From: Euclidia mi
Lineage: Eukaryota; Arthropoda; Insecta; Lepidoptera; Erebidae
DNA: 64,000 nucleotides
Assembly (NCBI GenBank): GCA_944739405.2
Contig: OX123193.2
Coordinates: 25,347,516-25,411,515, forward strand
Direction of reading: 5' to 3'
Under the pieces are notes generated by a model that saw nothing but the letters and a program-made list of their open reading frames with translations, ran no database searches and had not been told where the DNA came from. The translations under genes and the position numbers were made by a program. Shown here piece after piece: positions 47,426-59,405 of the stretch. Position 1 is the stretch's first letter; every line of letters starts with the position of its first letter.

Positions 47426-48075
47426 CTGGACGACAAACACTCATGGTTAACACTACTCGAAATCGTCAAACTCTAGCCTGTTTTCCGGAAAGGTAAGCAG
47501 AGACTACCGACCGCCATTTCCTACGATCCTGACATACATCGCTGGCTTAATTTACTCTCATATAATTTTGCATGCATGCTCTTCAGTTTAGGGTACTTGT
47601 AACATGTCCTTTTTTAAAATGTCTTCAATCTGTTCAGAGAAAGTCCGCCTCATCATCATAGCGCTATCCCAGTTGTGACACGAGCCTCTCGTCTTGGAGC
47701 CCGGGTTCCGCGCGTAAGCAAGACTCGGTAAACTACGATTTATATCACGCGAGTTACTATGAACTGCTATCACCTGTGTTTAGAAGTTTCTCGCAAATTC
47801 AAGAAAAATTTACTTATATTGCACATCCATAAAGACTTGGCAAAATCCGTAAAGTTAAAGACCATGTTTGAATCGAATTGTTCGAATTAGTAACTGTGTG
47901 AATGGGTCGCAGTGTCATCCCAGTAGCAGTCAGGGGTTCGCGCAATAGTCCAACCAGATTTGACTGAATATTTGCTGACTTGCTACTTTATTAATCAATA
48001 CTTGAAAACCATCTTTATTTGAATCAGATACGCGAAATTGTTGACGTGTAAATTAATTATAATTTAGGACCATAT
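47426..48075 (-). other. pnt: pnt intron with LINE 3' fragment
   Basis: The minus strand at about 47480-47665 reads RRTFSEQIEDILKK, homologous to the RRMFSDQIGEILK tail of the LINE end at 27.6 kb, followed by a decayed 3' segment. 47880-47975 is a family A SINE fragment. No exon is seen. Confidence 0.6.
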
Positions 48076-48302
48076 TTAGGGCTGCCATCACCTAAATTGC
48101 CGACACCGGTTAAACACAGCAAAAATCCCGGGCATTTGGGCGAAATATGGTTTTTCCCCGGACACCTCCGAAAAAGTATTTATTGCTTATCTATAAAAAA
48201 GATTGGATTTCCCCTGACAACAAAAGTGTCCAGGTTAGACCCGGACACTTTCAAAAACCCCGGCAGGACGGGCCGAAAATTTGGACGGATAGCAGCCCTG
48301 CC
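48076..48302. mobile_element. possible MITE
   Basis: AGGGCTGC near 48078 and GCAGCCCT near 48291 are short inverted ends around about 215 bases with repeated CCCGGACAC / CCGGACACTT words. No clear target duplication could be fixed. Low confidence. Confidence 0.3.
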
Positions 48303-48849
48303 ATGGTAAAAAATAAAACAGATTGTATTCTTGCTATATTTTATGAGGTTTCATTCGGCATGTTTGAAGCCGTAGTTATTCAACCAAAAGCTGTTCTAGT
48401 GACTCTCAGCGATAAGAATTTTAGGTAAAAATTGTGCCTATTTATTTAATTATTACTTACATCGCCTTAATATCAGTACTACAATTAACTGCACGCAATT
48501 AACGCGCAAATTTCATAACACCAGCAAAAAATGTATGGACGCCTAGTATCAATTTGCAATTAAAATGGCGTAGCGTCTGATACATAGATGTGGTATCGCA
48601 TTAGTATGAAATCGGCCCGCCAACGTAGTTCCTTATCAAACAGTCGTAAAGTGCACAATTGTAGCCGGATGGCTAGGGCTGCAACACCAATTAGCGGGCA
48701 GCGAACCGCCCGCGTTGAGCAACAGCGGAACTTGCACCATGCGCCGGAAGCGACGCGACCTTGGCGCCCCAATGTATGCGCCCGAACTAACCGCTTGTCT
48801 TTATAACAATGATACAAGGATTTCTAATGCGATGCAACACTTTTTTACT
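48303..48849 (-). other. pnt: pnt intron, no exon
   Basis: No exon was recognised. 48670-48790 is GC-rich and contains CGCCGGAAGCG, another ETS-like core. Confidence 0.45.
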
Positions 48850-49210
48850 TACTAGTCGACGCCAGCGGCTTCGCACGCATATATTTTCTAATTGCCCGTT
48901 TTGCCCGATCCCGTGGGAATTTCGGGAAATCCCGTCTTAGTGCATCCCTACGGTCCCCAAGGAACATACATGCTAAATTTCAGCTTCATGCGCCGAGTAG
49001 TTTCGGCTGTAGCTTGTCTGTCAGTCAGTCAGTAACGCAAGGATTTTGTATATACAGATTTGACTTTACCCGAGGTTCTATGCGTGTCAGTTATCGCGAC
49101 AAAAGGTAGCCAATGTAATGCTCTGATGTAAAAGCTATATTTCAGCAAAGTTCCATCAAAATCCGTTCAGTGGTTTTTGCGGGAAATACTAAGAAACATG
49201 CATTAATCCC
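48850..49210 (-). mobile_element. dispersed repeat, family F, longest copy
   Basis: The minus strand carries the CCTTGCGTTACTGACTGACT start and the CGAAATTCCCACGGGAT word shared with 50596-50815 and 52352-52565. This copy extends further at the side of the shared start (49070-49210). The class is not assigned; there is no coding capacity. Confidence 0.75.
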
Positions 49211-50595
49211 CACAATCTTTCACATGACAGTAGTAATATGAGCCTGCGCTACAGGAACCCTCTAACTAGCTCCACATTCATCATCCCACTTGGTCATCGC
49301 GGGTATTAACCTAAACTTATATTAATAATAAACGAGCTTTTGAACAAAATATTATTTTACTGCCTATTATATTCCTCAATAGTAGACGTTTGTTACTGTA
49401 GCTACGGACTTACAGATTTGCGAAGTAAAACAGGAATACATGAACATTATTTTTAAAGAGAGTATTAGCTGTTAGTGTAGTGGGTGTAATATTACACCTC
49501 TGCCTACCCCTTCGGGGATACAGGCGTGAGACTATAAATAAAAAATAAAAATATTAGCTGCTAGGTGACTAGACATTCTTGCAGTTATGGTTCAGCAGTG
49601 GGCCTAGCTTGCTGGTATAGGTGGAAATTGAAAAAAATGACCCCTTGATCGCTAAAATTTTGTTTAATATAATTGATATGCCGTTGAAGCATACACAATC
49701 AACAGAAGTATAGAAAATCCAAATTTTCATTCATAGACAAAGCATACTAGACTACTTGCAAAGATCTAGAGAGAAAAGCCGACTAATCTGAATACCAAAT
49801 GTATGACGAAGACACAACTACATGTACAGTTAATAGCTCTGTATAAAGGGAGCACCGATCAATTTAATCAGAGGCGGCCATCAAAGATTTTCTAAGTGCG
49901 GTAAGCTAGGTTAACTATCAGAAAAAGTCACTCGGTGCCAATGAAGTTATGTGTTACGATGCTACAAATTGCTCTGACAGTCGGAACTTAGTGTTTTCCT
50001 GTTCAAGCGGGAGAGCTGTCTAATAATAAATAATTAGTTTAATTGCGGGTTTTAGTCCGTGGCCGCTGTGAGGGACATGGCGTTTAGTGTGTACTCTGTC
50101 TGTTGAGATGCGTGACTGTGACACTTTTTGCGTGCACTTGCACGTTAAAGTGCGTTTTTCTACTTTTTGATCGCACGTTTGCTGAAGTGGTTTTGGAATC
50201 TATGGTTGATAAATCTTTACGTTTGATTCGCATAAAATGTAACTAGGTCTGAGACTACAGGCAATATACAATATTGATTGGCTAATATTTGCTATTCGTG
50301 AAGCAGGGTAATGCACAATACGCCCTACAATATACCATATACGTTTACGAAAATTGTGGCCCATGCATGACCGAGAGAGGTCAATGTAGCTTTTCTGATA
50401 AGCGATAATTTGCTATCTGCGCAAACAGCAACAAATTTTTCTAATTTTCTAGAGAATGTTGTTGATTTGATAGTGATTAAGAATTTATTATTCTGGCTGC
50501 GGGATTAAATGAGCTCATCAAAACCACTGCATATTGCATGCAGTAATCAGACAGACTGCTGTCTGACGTCTCCTGACTATACTTTTTGGATCAAA
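49211..50595 (-). other. pnt: pnt intron with a short LINE/SINE 3' remnant
   Basis: No exon. 49485-49535 is a short 3' segment of the CTCTGCCTACCCCTTCGGGG family, between imperfect TATTAGCTG repeats (about 49463 and 49551). The rest is AT-rich. Confidence 0.55.
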
Positions 50596-50815
50596 ATCTG
50601 TCTATATAAAATCCTTGCGTTACTGACTAACTGGCAGGCAAGCTACAGCCGAAACTATCAGGCGTAGGAAGCAGAAATTTGACATGTATGTTCTTTGGGG
50701 ACTGTAGGGATGCACTAAGTAGAGATTGGCCGAAATTCCCACAGGATTGGGCAGAAAAGGCTAAATTGAAAAGCAAATGTACTGGCATCCTCTAATCTAC
50801 AATATAAATAGTTTT
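50596..50815 (+). mobile_element. dispersed repeat, family F
   Basis: Starts TATATAAAATCCTTGCGTTA, contains AGCTACAGCCGAAACTAT and a GGCCGAAATTCCCACAGG word, and ends near TGGCATCCTCTA. Same order as 52352-52565. Confidence 0.8.
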
Positions 50816-52351
50816 AGTATTGTGAACCACGGTAGCAGTAGCAGCTGGTAATGGTTATTGCAACTAATTCTATTTCACGCCTTCTTGTTACTATTCCGTT
50901 TATTAATCACCGTTAGTGCAGTTAAAAGATGCACTCTGAATCCGGTTTTATGTAACTTGGAGCAGCTCAGCCGTTAGACTATATACTTATTTGTCGATTT
51001 AAGAGTTACTTGTTGATCGTAAACGTGAAATGAAAATAGAATAGGTAGGGGTCAGATGTTGAATCATCTCCTTGCACTGGTAATGCGGGATGTACTTCTA
51101 TGTGTGGAAGTAAATACGTATGGGTAGTCTTTAGAGCTATCAATACCGTCTGTATTGAAGTAGAACAAATTTTGTACTATTTCTTTATTTGCTTTATAGT
51201 GTAAAGTCCTCTTTGTAGTGTAAAGTCTTCTTGAGTGATTAATATGATTGTTTCGTATAATCTTCTGTTTTGACTGAATTTATATCGAAACAGGCAATGG
51301 CTCAATAGAAAAATAGAACACATGTAGAAGTCTAATTGATATAAATCTAGTAAAGCAATATAACAACTCAAAATATTTTCTCCGAACCGTGTACATCGAC
51401 AGTATAAACACAGATACGAATCACAGTCCGCAAATGCCCCAATAAGTTAACATCAGTAGTAATACCAATAAATACAGTGGAAGAGTGGTACATTAATTGT
51501 ATTGGTAGTGTGTCCGTACAGAACAAAGCCCGGTTCGTATGTTAATAGAGCAATTTCATTAACAACTGATACAGAGATAACGCTTCGTGTCGCCGGCTCT
51601 ACGTCCATGCCACTCTGACGCGCTGGGATTCAGTTAAACCTAATAAAGGTTGCCACTGACATGTTCACCGTGCCTAAGAGCATTCGTGACACGCTTAAGG
51701 TTTTGTTCATTGTGACACGTCGCATGTTTTGCTTGATTTTCATGTGTGTAGTTTATACGTTACTAAATCAAAAGATTATAGACATTTGCCTAAGTTGATA
51801 CTGGCCTTAAAACTGGTGAAAAGTCGACATGATATTTTAACGTCAAGACACATGCTATGTCACTAGTTAAGACACTCTAACATAGGTAAATAAATAAAAA
51901 TAAAATTGTAGAAAAATTCTCTACATTGAGCTTTTTATTCGATCGCGTTTTTTTCGGATTGACTGGTTTAGCATTCGTTACTTGTTGCCTTACGCATACA
52001 CAAGTCAGGCGCCACCTTTACATTTATCGAGATCTCAACACATAGATAAAGTTGGAGCCACATAACCACAAACCAATGTTTTTGTTTTGTATTACATTGC
52101 GTTTTATTCGTACATCGTTATAAGTTCGCTGTACAAAATATTGTAATGAACTGCTGAAAGAAGTTCGTATTTATTTTAATCTCTTTTTCTTGTTAAGTGT
52201 AACCAGTTGATGCATAGATTTTCTGATTACTTGTTTATGATAATAGGCTTTGGTAAGTTGTTTATTTGTTAGATTCCAATTACGCGTAACTTTGTGGGAC
52301 AGTTATATCCGTTGTTTGCTTATATACTTATATAAATCCTTGCAATATCTT
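50816..52351 (-). other. pnt: pnt intron, no exon
   Basis: AT-rich sequence with no recognisable feature apart from a short direct repeat (TAGTGTAAAGTC, about 51197 and 51216). Confidence 0.5.
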
Positions 52352-52565
52352 AATATATAAAATCCTTGCGTTACTGACTGACTGACAGACACGCTACAGC
52401 CGAAACTATTGGGCGCAGGAAGCTGAAATTTGGCATGTATGTTCCTTGGGTACCGTAGGGGTACACTAAGTAGGGATTTCCCGAAATTCCCACGGGATCG
52501 GCCAAAACAGGTAAATTTTAAAAAAATGCAGGCGTAGCTGCTGGCGTCCTCTAGTAGTCTATAAA
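52352..52565 (+). mobile_element. dispersed repeat, family F
   Basis: Starts TATATAAAATCCTTGCGTTA and runs through CTACAGCCGAAACTATTGGG and CCCGAAATTCCCACGGGATC to TGGCGTCCTCTAG. The minus-strand open frame over it is a by-product of the repeat. Confidence 0.82.
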
Positions 52566-54940
52566 AATAAGACATTATGGGACTACGATAATTTAGGCCA
52601 TCTGCTTCCAGAGACAATTCTAGAAATTCTATTCCATCTTTAGCTGTATTATTTTCTTTAACAACATTTTACAGAAATAGCCTTGCATTTGTAGGAGTAA
52701 TACATTATTTTTATATTGTACCTATATTTTATCGACATATTGTCTGATTGAATATTGACACCGTTTCGCAAAACCTACGATACTTAGGCGTGACATACAC
52801 ATGCATATTCCTTTATCAGTAAATTCTCGTTTTCATTGAATGCATTTAATTAAAACAGTAGAAAGGGTATTTATTGCAAATAAGTACGGGCGCCTTGGTT
52901 CTTATTAACATACATGTACCTAACAAGCTACTTATGTTAATTTGACAACGCTATGCAATGTTTAGCTGCTATTACAAGTTTAATAACTTAACAGCATGCT
53001 TTACAGTAGCTGCTTGGATGGGTGCCCATTTCTTGTAGAATTTATTATGATCTGAAACGCAAGTTCAATCGTTTGTCTTTACCACCATATTAGGAAAGAC
53101 ATCAGAGGCCTTCGGATTTTGATTATAAATTCCGACATTCCTACGAAAAGAAGAATTTGAAGAAGCAAGTATTACGAAGGTTGAGCGCTTATCAATACTG
53201 TACAGTATTTACTTTATCGAATTGGGTTTTATTGCTTTATTTACAACGTTGAACAATTAAAAGGAATCAAGTCGATTGACAACACGTGTACATTTATTGA
53301 CGCAGGCAACACTGACGGCCTTCGATAACGCTTCACCAAGAGTTATGGCCACCCTTTGGTCATTATCTCGTTTAAAATTCATGTTAATTGAAAGGGCATT
53401 CTCACAATACATAAAACGTTAAGCCATGGGCCATATAATTAAGTAAACCATGTTTATACATTACTAAAATCGAAGACTTATCGACGCTCGTTATTGTTAT
53501 AAATTGTTCTTTTATTGCAACTCCGGGTCAATGGGCGAATCCATTGATAAAATGTAATAATCATAAAAGTTTTAGCGAGTGTTATTCACATCCTGCGCGT
53601 GATTTCGTGTTAGATGCGCGCGGGTACACCGGAAGCGCGAATAGACGCGGCGCAGACGCACGCACTTCCGCCGCGCTAGGGCATCGAACCCACCACCTGT
53701 CCGCGCACTGATCCTACGCTAATATGCCACTGAATCTTATTTTGCGCAATCAGCGTTACGAAAATATTGATAATAATATTATCAACGAATTCGTATGCTA
53801 TTTTTATCGACTGCCAGCAACAATTTTTATATAAGTATTTTTATTGATGAATTTGTCTATGCGTCTCGTTGCCAGTTCTACATTTACTTAGGTTTAAAGT
53901 AAGTCGCAAAGAGTGTAAGCGAGCGGTGTGCAGTGGTGGGTTGCCACCAACAAAGACGGAGGTGTGTGGCGGAGTGTGCGTCGCGTCGCGTCCGTCACAT
54001 TACCATATGTAAATGATACCTCGTATTTATACGCCTTCGTCTTGTGAACGCACGCTAACAGTTTTTGCTTGTAACCACTATGCACTTAAATACCGAACGA
54101 GGGAAACAGAACTCCTTTATCATAATATTCATACGCACTAACGACTTCACTTTGGCGACACAAACGCAAAAACTGTCGCGATCATTTGTCGGTAAAGTAG
54201 ACCACACGGGACGCACGCGGGTATCCACACCATGTACCGAGTGTGAGTTACGAACAGATATTAATCACAATTTTATTAGCTTACTTTAAGGCAGGTGCAG
54301 TCCATATCAAAATTGACTGATCGAATTAAGAATAACAAACGATGATATTTCTCTCCATCTCTCAGATCTCGTACGAGTGAAGTCTAAAATTAATATTTAT
54401 GGGGTTTTATTGCCTTTTTCCCGAGCACCATAAAGTGCTGAATGATCTCAAACGCTCCATCAGAGTTTACATTATTTTGAGATGAACCACCTCTGACTTC
54501 AGCCGGTTTATTAGGAAGCATAATGACATTTTGTGAAATTATCTAAGGCATTTAACGAACGTTAAGCGGTAGTTACAGTGAGTTTTATAGCTTAAACTTC
54601 ATTAGTACTTTCTTTAATTGTCTATAAACGTCTTTAATTATACACCTATGTCTGATGAACTCAAAAGCAAAAGCATAGGTAGGTATGTCAAACAGGCGAC
54701 GTGGCTGGCTATTCCTTTGAAAATTGTTATTGAAAATTTCTTTGAGAATTCATTGTTTTGCGGAAACTTGCGAAAATATTCATTAATCTTTAAAATTCAA
54801 CACTGACAGATGTTGTTTAGTTATACAGAACGATTAAAACGATCCTGTCTTTTTAACAGTTCACTCCGTAGACCATTATTCAAGGTATATTGGCGTTGAC
54901 AGTAATTGTCACAGACTCACAGTGAAGAGTGTGACTTGTA
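52566..54940 (-). other. pnt: pnt intron with one CpG-rich island
   Basis: No exon. 53600-53690 is CpG-rich with ACCGGAAGCG (53629-53638) and CACTTCCG (53663-53670), two opposed ETS-like cores. The rest is AT-rich. Confidence 0.5.
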
Positions 54941-55100
54941 CATTGGCATACCTAGAGTTGTTTTTCCGGGTGAACCTGGGTCTTCATGTGATATTTCTTA
55001 GGGTCTAAGTTAGAGTTTCGAATTGGTTACCGAATTCTGGGGTAGGCACTATACCATACTGGGGTGGCTGTATACTCCTATGGGCTTGTATGAGCAGAGA
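54941..55100. repeat. dispersed repeat, family E, beside a splice donor
   Basis: Shares CATTGGCATA..CTAG and ACCATACTGGGGTGG with 16684-16862. The shared CCATACTGGGG word lies about 52 bases from the donor of the adjacent exon, almost the same distance as in the other copy. Confidence 0.7.
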
Positions 55101-55115
55101 GATAAGTTGACTGAC

Positions 55116-55232
55116 CTTTAGGTACGCCGAGGCGCAGTTGCTCCTTCTCCCAGGAGGCGAAGGTAGCTTTCAGCGCCTCGGCCATCTTCTTATTAGTGCC
55201 AGGGGTGAGTGGCGGCACCTGCGACGGGATGT
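55116..55232 (-). CDS. pnt: pnt exon: ERK phosphorylation site and start of the PNT domain
   Basis: A 117-base exon, phase 1 at both ends. After a split Asp it reads IPSQVPPLTPGTNKKMAEAL, KATFASWEKEQLRLGVPK. PLTP is the proline-directed ERK phosphoacceptor site (the Pointed-P2 site, Thr38 region in ETS1). KKMAEALKATFASW forms the N-terminal helices that precede the PNT core and matches ETS1 closely. The acceptor is TGTTGCAG above 55232; the donor is AAAG|GTCAGT. Since the exon begins in phase 1 with no ATG in frame, at least one upstream coding exon of the long isoform is missing from this annotation. It may lie in 55.3-64 kb or beyond. Confidence 0.95.
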
Positions 55233-57556
55233 CTGCAACAACAAAAATATATTATTTAATACATATATTATATTGGGTACTACGTGATCCGGTAAACGTT
55301 GTTTCGCCATGTATGTACTTGGCCAGCAGTGGACTGCAACAGGATGATTTTATGTGACGTGAGTACTCGTATATGGGGTTACAGGTATCTTTTGTTGCTA
55401 AAACACGAAAAATAAAGACATAAACTTTTGTCCAAAATTGTTTTTTTTTAGAAAATGTCATCCTTTTCACATCGGGGTATAGAAATAACAAAAAACCTGT
55501 TGTGTATGCAACCTGTTATAATAGGTCAAGCCGTTTCCGAGGAGTTCGATACCAAACACAGTGACACGAGATTTTTATATATTAGATTTATGAACCCACA
55601 TTAGTTACTTTAATGTGCTCTTATTATAATCAAGCTTGTCCGTATGCATGGCTCGCAGATATCATCTATTCGCACTGAGTTGTTCTTACGCCTGGAGGGT
55701 CCATCGCTTTGTATGAATATGTACCACTTATACACCGTGGAAATTACGCTCTACCCATACCGAAGACTCGTCATTTACAGTTATGGAAAACTAGAAAAAT
55801 ATAAAGTGTAGGTACTTATTCATTTTAATATTTTATCGTTTTTCAGCCGCGAATCGGTCATGTTAAGTAATGACACGTACTTTAACAGTGAAAGTCTAAA
55901 TTGTTTTATTTTAATAAATAAGTCTTTAGTTTTACTTATTTATGGAGCCAAATAAATGACCCTTTAATCTGCTCACACATTAAGCTAAAGTCGTATATGT
56001 AATGAGTGGCCACGTGAGACGTTACTGGAGTGATATAGTGACAAAAATGTTTAATGTGGCAATACGTATTTACTCGTCCACCGAGATCATTATCAATCGG
56101 ATTAATTACTTTATCTACGGCATTTAACCGAGCCCCGAAGAACAAATTAATAGCCAACTTTTTGAGACTTGATGGTTTCGAATAAAATAAATCAGAGATA
56201 AACAAGCAAGATTGAATTTTGTTTGTGTGTGTTAGTGAGTGTTGGTGTGTGGTGGTTGTAGGCTTCATTCATAAGTGCGGCTGGTTTGTTGCGCGTGTGT
56301 GCGTGGTATAGGTACGTGTTGCCGTGTGTATGTGTGTGTGTCTCGCGCACCTGCCGACCAGTTCTGAGATGCGGAGATTTGTGCACCTCTCCCACGGTCG
56401 CTGCCCGCTCGGCCCCTGATCTGGTCTAGCTGAACCTCGTTCTGATATCATTTAAATTTTTCTCAGTGTCCGTCGTTTTAGTTTCAATTGGAACACAAGA
56501 ATTTTGTATTCCAATCACAATTAAGTAGAATATAGCGACGCATCGCGGTGCTCGGCTTTCGACTTCTTTACATGGTATTTTGTTGTATAACTATCCCTAC
56601 TTTCAGGTATTTTGTACCTCAATAAAATGGTAGTCTTTACCAATTGTCTTTCAACAGCGGACAAAAAAAGTGGAATAAAGACGATTTTAAAGATATTGTG
56701 ATCCTAATTTCGCTGGCGATAAAATCACGATGAAATCGCCGATAGGTGCAAGGTGGTCAGAGCGCCGGTGGTTGCGAATCACGCCGGCATTAATTGCCGC
56801 AGTGCCGAGCGGCGCACTGTGATTTACTCGCACTATATATCTCGCGCAGCTGCACTTGACTCACGGTTATTGCGCACAGATACTTTTTATACAATCGCAC
56901 TGTGACGGGAATTGCGACCTCTGACCAGCCACAGACAACAAACAGACCATAAACAATTTTATTTTTAGCTACATCTATAATAATATATCTGTTACATATT
57001 TCACATACATACTAAATAGTCACATATCAATATTCATTTTCACACAAAAACGTAAACAATGCTATCAATTTGCAATTCGTCTTTCAATGCTTCCGAAAAA
57101 AGTGGACGTTTCAACGTAATGCATCTTTATTGACTTATCAAACTAGTGTGTCGTCATTTAGATTCCTACTTATACTCATTCAAATGTAATGTTTAATTAC
57201 AATGTAGGTTCTTATATCGAGATGATCGTGTGTGAAGGTGCGTCATACACCTGCGCCAACGTTCGTATGTGTAGTTATACGGTACAGAGATAATGTGTGG
57301 AACTGATTGGGCGCCTTCGCGATGCTAACTAGCCTCCGGGAATAAGTAATTGTACCAGAGTTATGCTCAACTAATTTATATTATTACAGATTATTACTTA
57401 CAAGAAAAACAAAAAAATATGTAACATCAAAACTATTACGAATTAATTAATGATGTTCACAAATATTTTCACATCAAACAACTTGCTAAATAAAAAGTAC
57501 ATAATATTAAAACTTATGTTCTTTAAAATTATTTTAAAAGTAATAGAAAACTTGAC
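55233..57556 (-). other. pnt: upstream intron of the long isoform, no exon recognised
   Basis: No convincing upstream exon. 55318-55345 has an RTE-tail-like GGCCAGCAGTGGACTGCAAC. 56220-56345 is GT/GTGTGC-rich. 56745-56870 is a modest CpG-rich patch. Confidence 0.5.
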
Positions 57557-58396
57557 TTACGGATGACTCTCATCACAAAAATGTTAAATAAAAATATATG
57601 CAACGACTTTGTCTTTAACGATCGAGTGTTTGTAACAAGGTTGTTTTTAGAAAAGATGAAACGAACATTAATTCTATTTGACTGTTATAAAGTTTGCGAA
57701 GTGTGTGTCGTTATACATCAGCTGAACTCGCTGTCGCAGACAAATAATACGATACCTACTAATGACTAATTTGATGTTCAGTGGATATATACCTACACGA
57801 CGACCGGTTGGCGCCGCGGAAGTGTAAGCGACTGCTACGCCGAAGGTCGCGGGTTCGATTCCCGCTCAAGTCAAACGTTTGTGTGCATGAACATGGATGT
57901 TTGTCTTGGTCTGGGTGTTTCTATGTATAATATGTATGTATTTACAAAAAAAAAGTTATATTATGTAAGTTTGTCCATTATCTAGTACCAATAGTACAAG
58001 CTTCTGCTTAGTTTGGGACTAGATGGTGTTGTGTGAATGTGGTAGAATATTATTATTATATATGAGATATATAAACAGCTAATTCTTATATGAAATGTGC
58101 TTACGCTTTATACATATATGTATGTACACTGTCACCGGGCCAGTGCAAAATGATTGCAATTACTCTGTTTATTTAATTCGTAATGAATGAAGCTAATTGT
58201 AATTATCTGTGGGGGATAATGTCGAGATGTTGGTGCCACAAATAACAGTCGAGCTTGACATTTAGTTCTGGAATGGTATTTTTCGGTAGCACAAAAAACT
58301 ACGATTTGCAAGACTTCCGTTTCCGTGATTAAAGTAATTAATCCTGAATGATTTCGGTTTAATTATCCCGTAGTTTGTGATGAGAGTCATCCGTTA
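57557..58396. mobile_element. PIF/Harbinger-like MITE with perfect 20-bp inverted ends
   Basis: An 834-bp element (57560-58393) with exact inverted ends CGGATGACTCTCATCACAAA at 57560-57579 and its complement at 58374-58393. It is flanked by TTA at 57557-57559 and 58394-58396. A 3-bp TTA duplication fits the TWA preference of PIF/Harbinger elements. No transposase frame is present. A tRNA-headed SINE-like segment lies inside at about 57808-58050. Confidence 0.85.
57808..58050 (+). mobile_element. tRNA-headed SINE inside the MITE
   Basis: GTTGGCGCCGCGGAAGTG-type head with a box B GGTTCGATTCC near 57850. It is followed by a body with TTGTCTTGGTCTGGGTGTTT and a short A-run. It resembles family D in head and in the CTGGGTGTT word. 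Ends are not fixed. Confidence 0.65.
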
Positions 58397-59029
58397 TACA
58401 ATATAGTGACCACAAAGTAGACACAAGTGCCCGCCCGAGTACTTATACAATTACCGATCATCCAATGACGATTACGACGGTCACTAAAATAGTTAATGGG
58501 GTACTTAATTTTATGACAGCTTATAAATGTGAATATGTTGGCCAATCATCAATATGATTGTTATTTAATTAATGTAACATAACATATTACCTACTAATGA
58601 GTTTATACTGAATTCAAATCTAAATATGACAACATTTCTAGTTATGATTTGTATGACAACATTGCTAACATAGTGATTCAAATTAATACGATGATTATAA
58701 ACTGGATATTGCACAATTTAAAATCGACTCAATCGCTAGTGATTTGAAAGCGTTTTATCGAGTCATCGAGGTCTTGGACGTTTGAACATGTAAGTGTTGT
58801 GTACTCTTGGGCAGTGGAGAGAATTGTGAATAGCGTAGATAAGTGCACAAAGGACCGGAGATGCGGCGGCTGCCTCTGCCGCGGCCAAACGCCGAGGACT
58901 CAACCTTCCTACGTTGTGGGGTAATTAAACCACTGTGATTCGGTGATTGGACATTTGTTCTAACGTAGAATGGATGCAACATTTTTAAATTAGGTACAAA
59001 TGTCAAAATGATGGTGAATACAACTTAAG
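58397..59029 (-). other. intronic or 5' flank, no gene called
   Basis: The minus-strand open frame at 58755-59006 has no recognised domain and no good splice context, and is not called. Confidence 0.45.
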
Positions 59030-59405
59030 ACTGCCTGCGTGGTCCAGTGAATAGCGTATGCGACTGCTGATCGGAGGTCCCGGGTTTGATTCCCGGGTCG
59101 GGCAAAAGTGTTACTGGGTTTTTCCGAATTCTCAGTAGCAGCACGGAGTCTGGTGATATTTATTTATAGACTCACGCCTATTTTCCCGAAGGCGCGTAAT
59201 ATTACACCCACATTTCGCCATGAATATTTAGGTCACACGTAATAGGGGGCGAGCCTATTGCCGTTACCGGGCACTTCACCAGACTCCGTGCTGCTACGGA
59301 GAATTCGGAAAAACCCAATACTTAACACTTTTGTCCAACCCGGGAATCGAATCCGGGACCTCCGAACAGCAGTCGCATACGCTATCCACTGGACCACGGA
59401 GGCAG
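59030..59405. mobile_element. inverted pair of SINE family C heads forming a large hairpin
   Basis: 59031-59157 (plus) is a tRNA-like head and adjoining body. 59275-59405 is nearly its exact reverse complement. The centre (59160-59275) is the 3' part of the minus copy, with the GGGGCGAGCCTATTGCCG word and the 3' segment shared with LINEs. The head contains the box B word GGTTTGATTCC (plus copy) or GATTCGATTCC (minus copy). Confidence 0.85.

Noticed and set aside
57561..57585. ATGAGAGTCATCC|GTAAGTC on the minus strand as a short phase-1 first exon for the long isoform
   Set aside because: The phase would fit, but the sequence is the terminal inverted repeat of the MITE at 57560-58393 and is repeated exactly at its other end, so the match is more likely chance.
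59031..59105. tRNA gene
   Set aside because: It has box B and a tRNA-like acceptor, but three related copies occur within 1.3 kb attached to the same SINE body, and the acceptor stem has mismatches. It is a SINE head.
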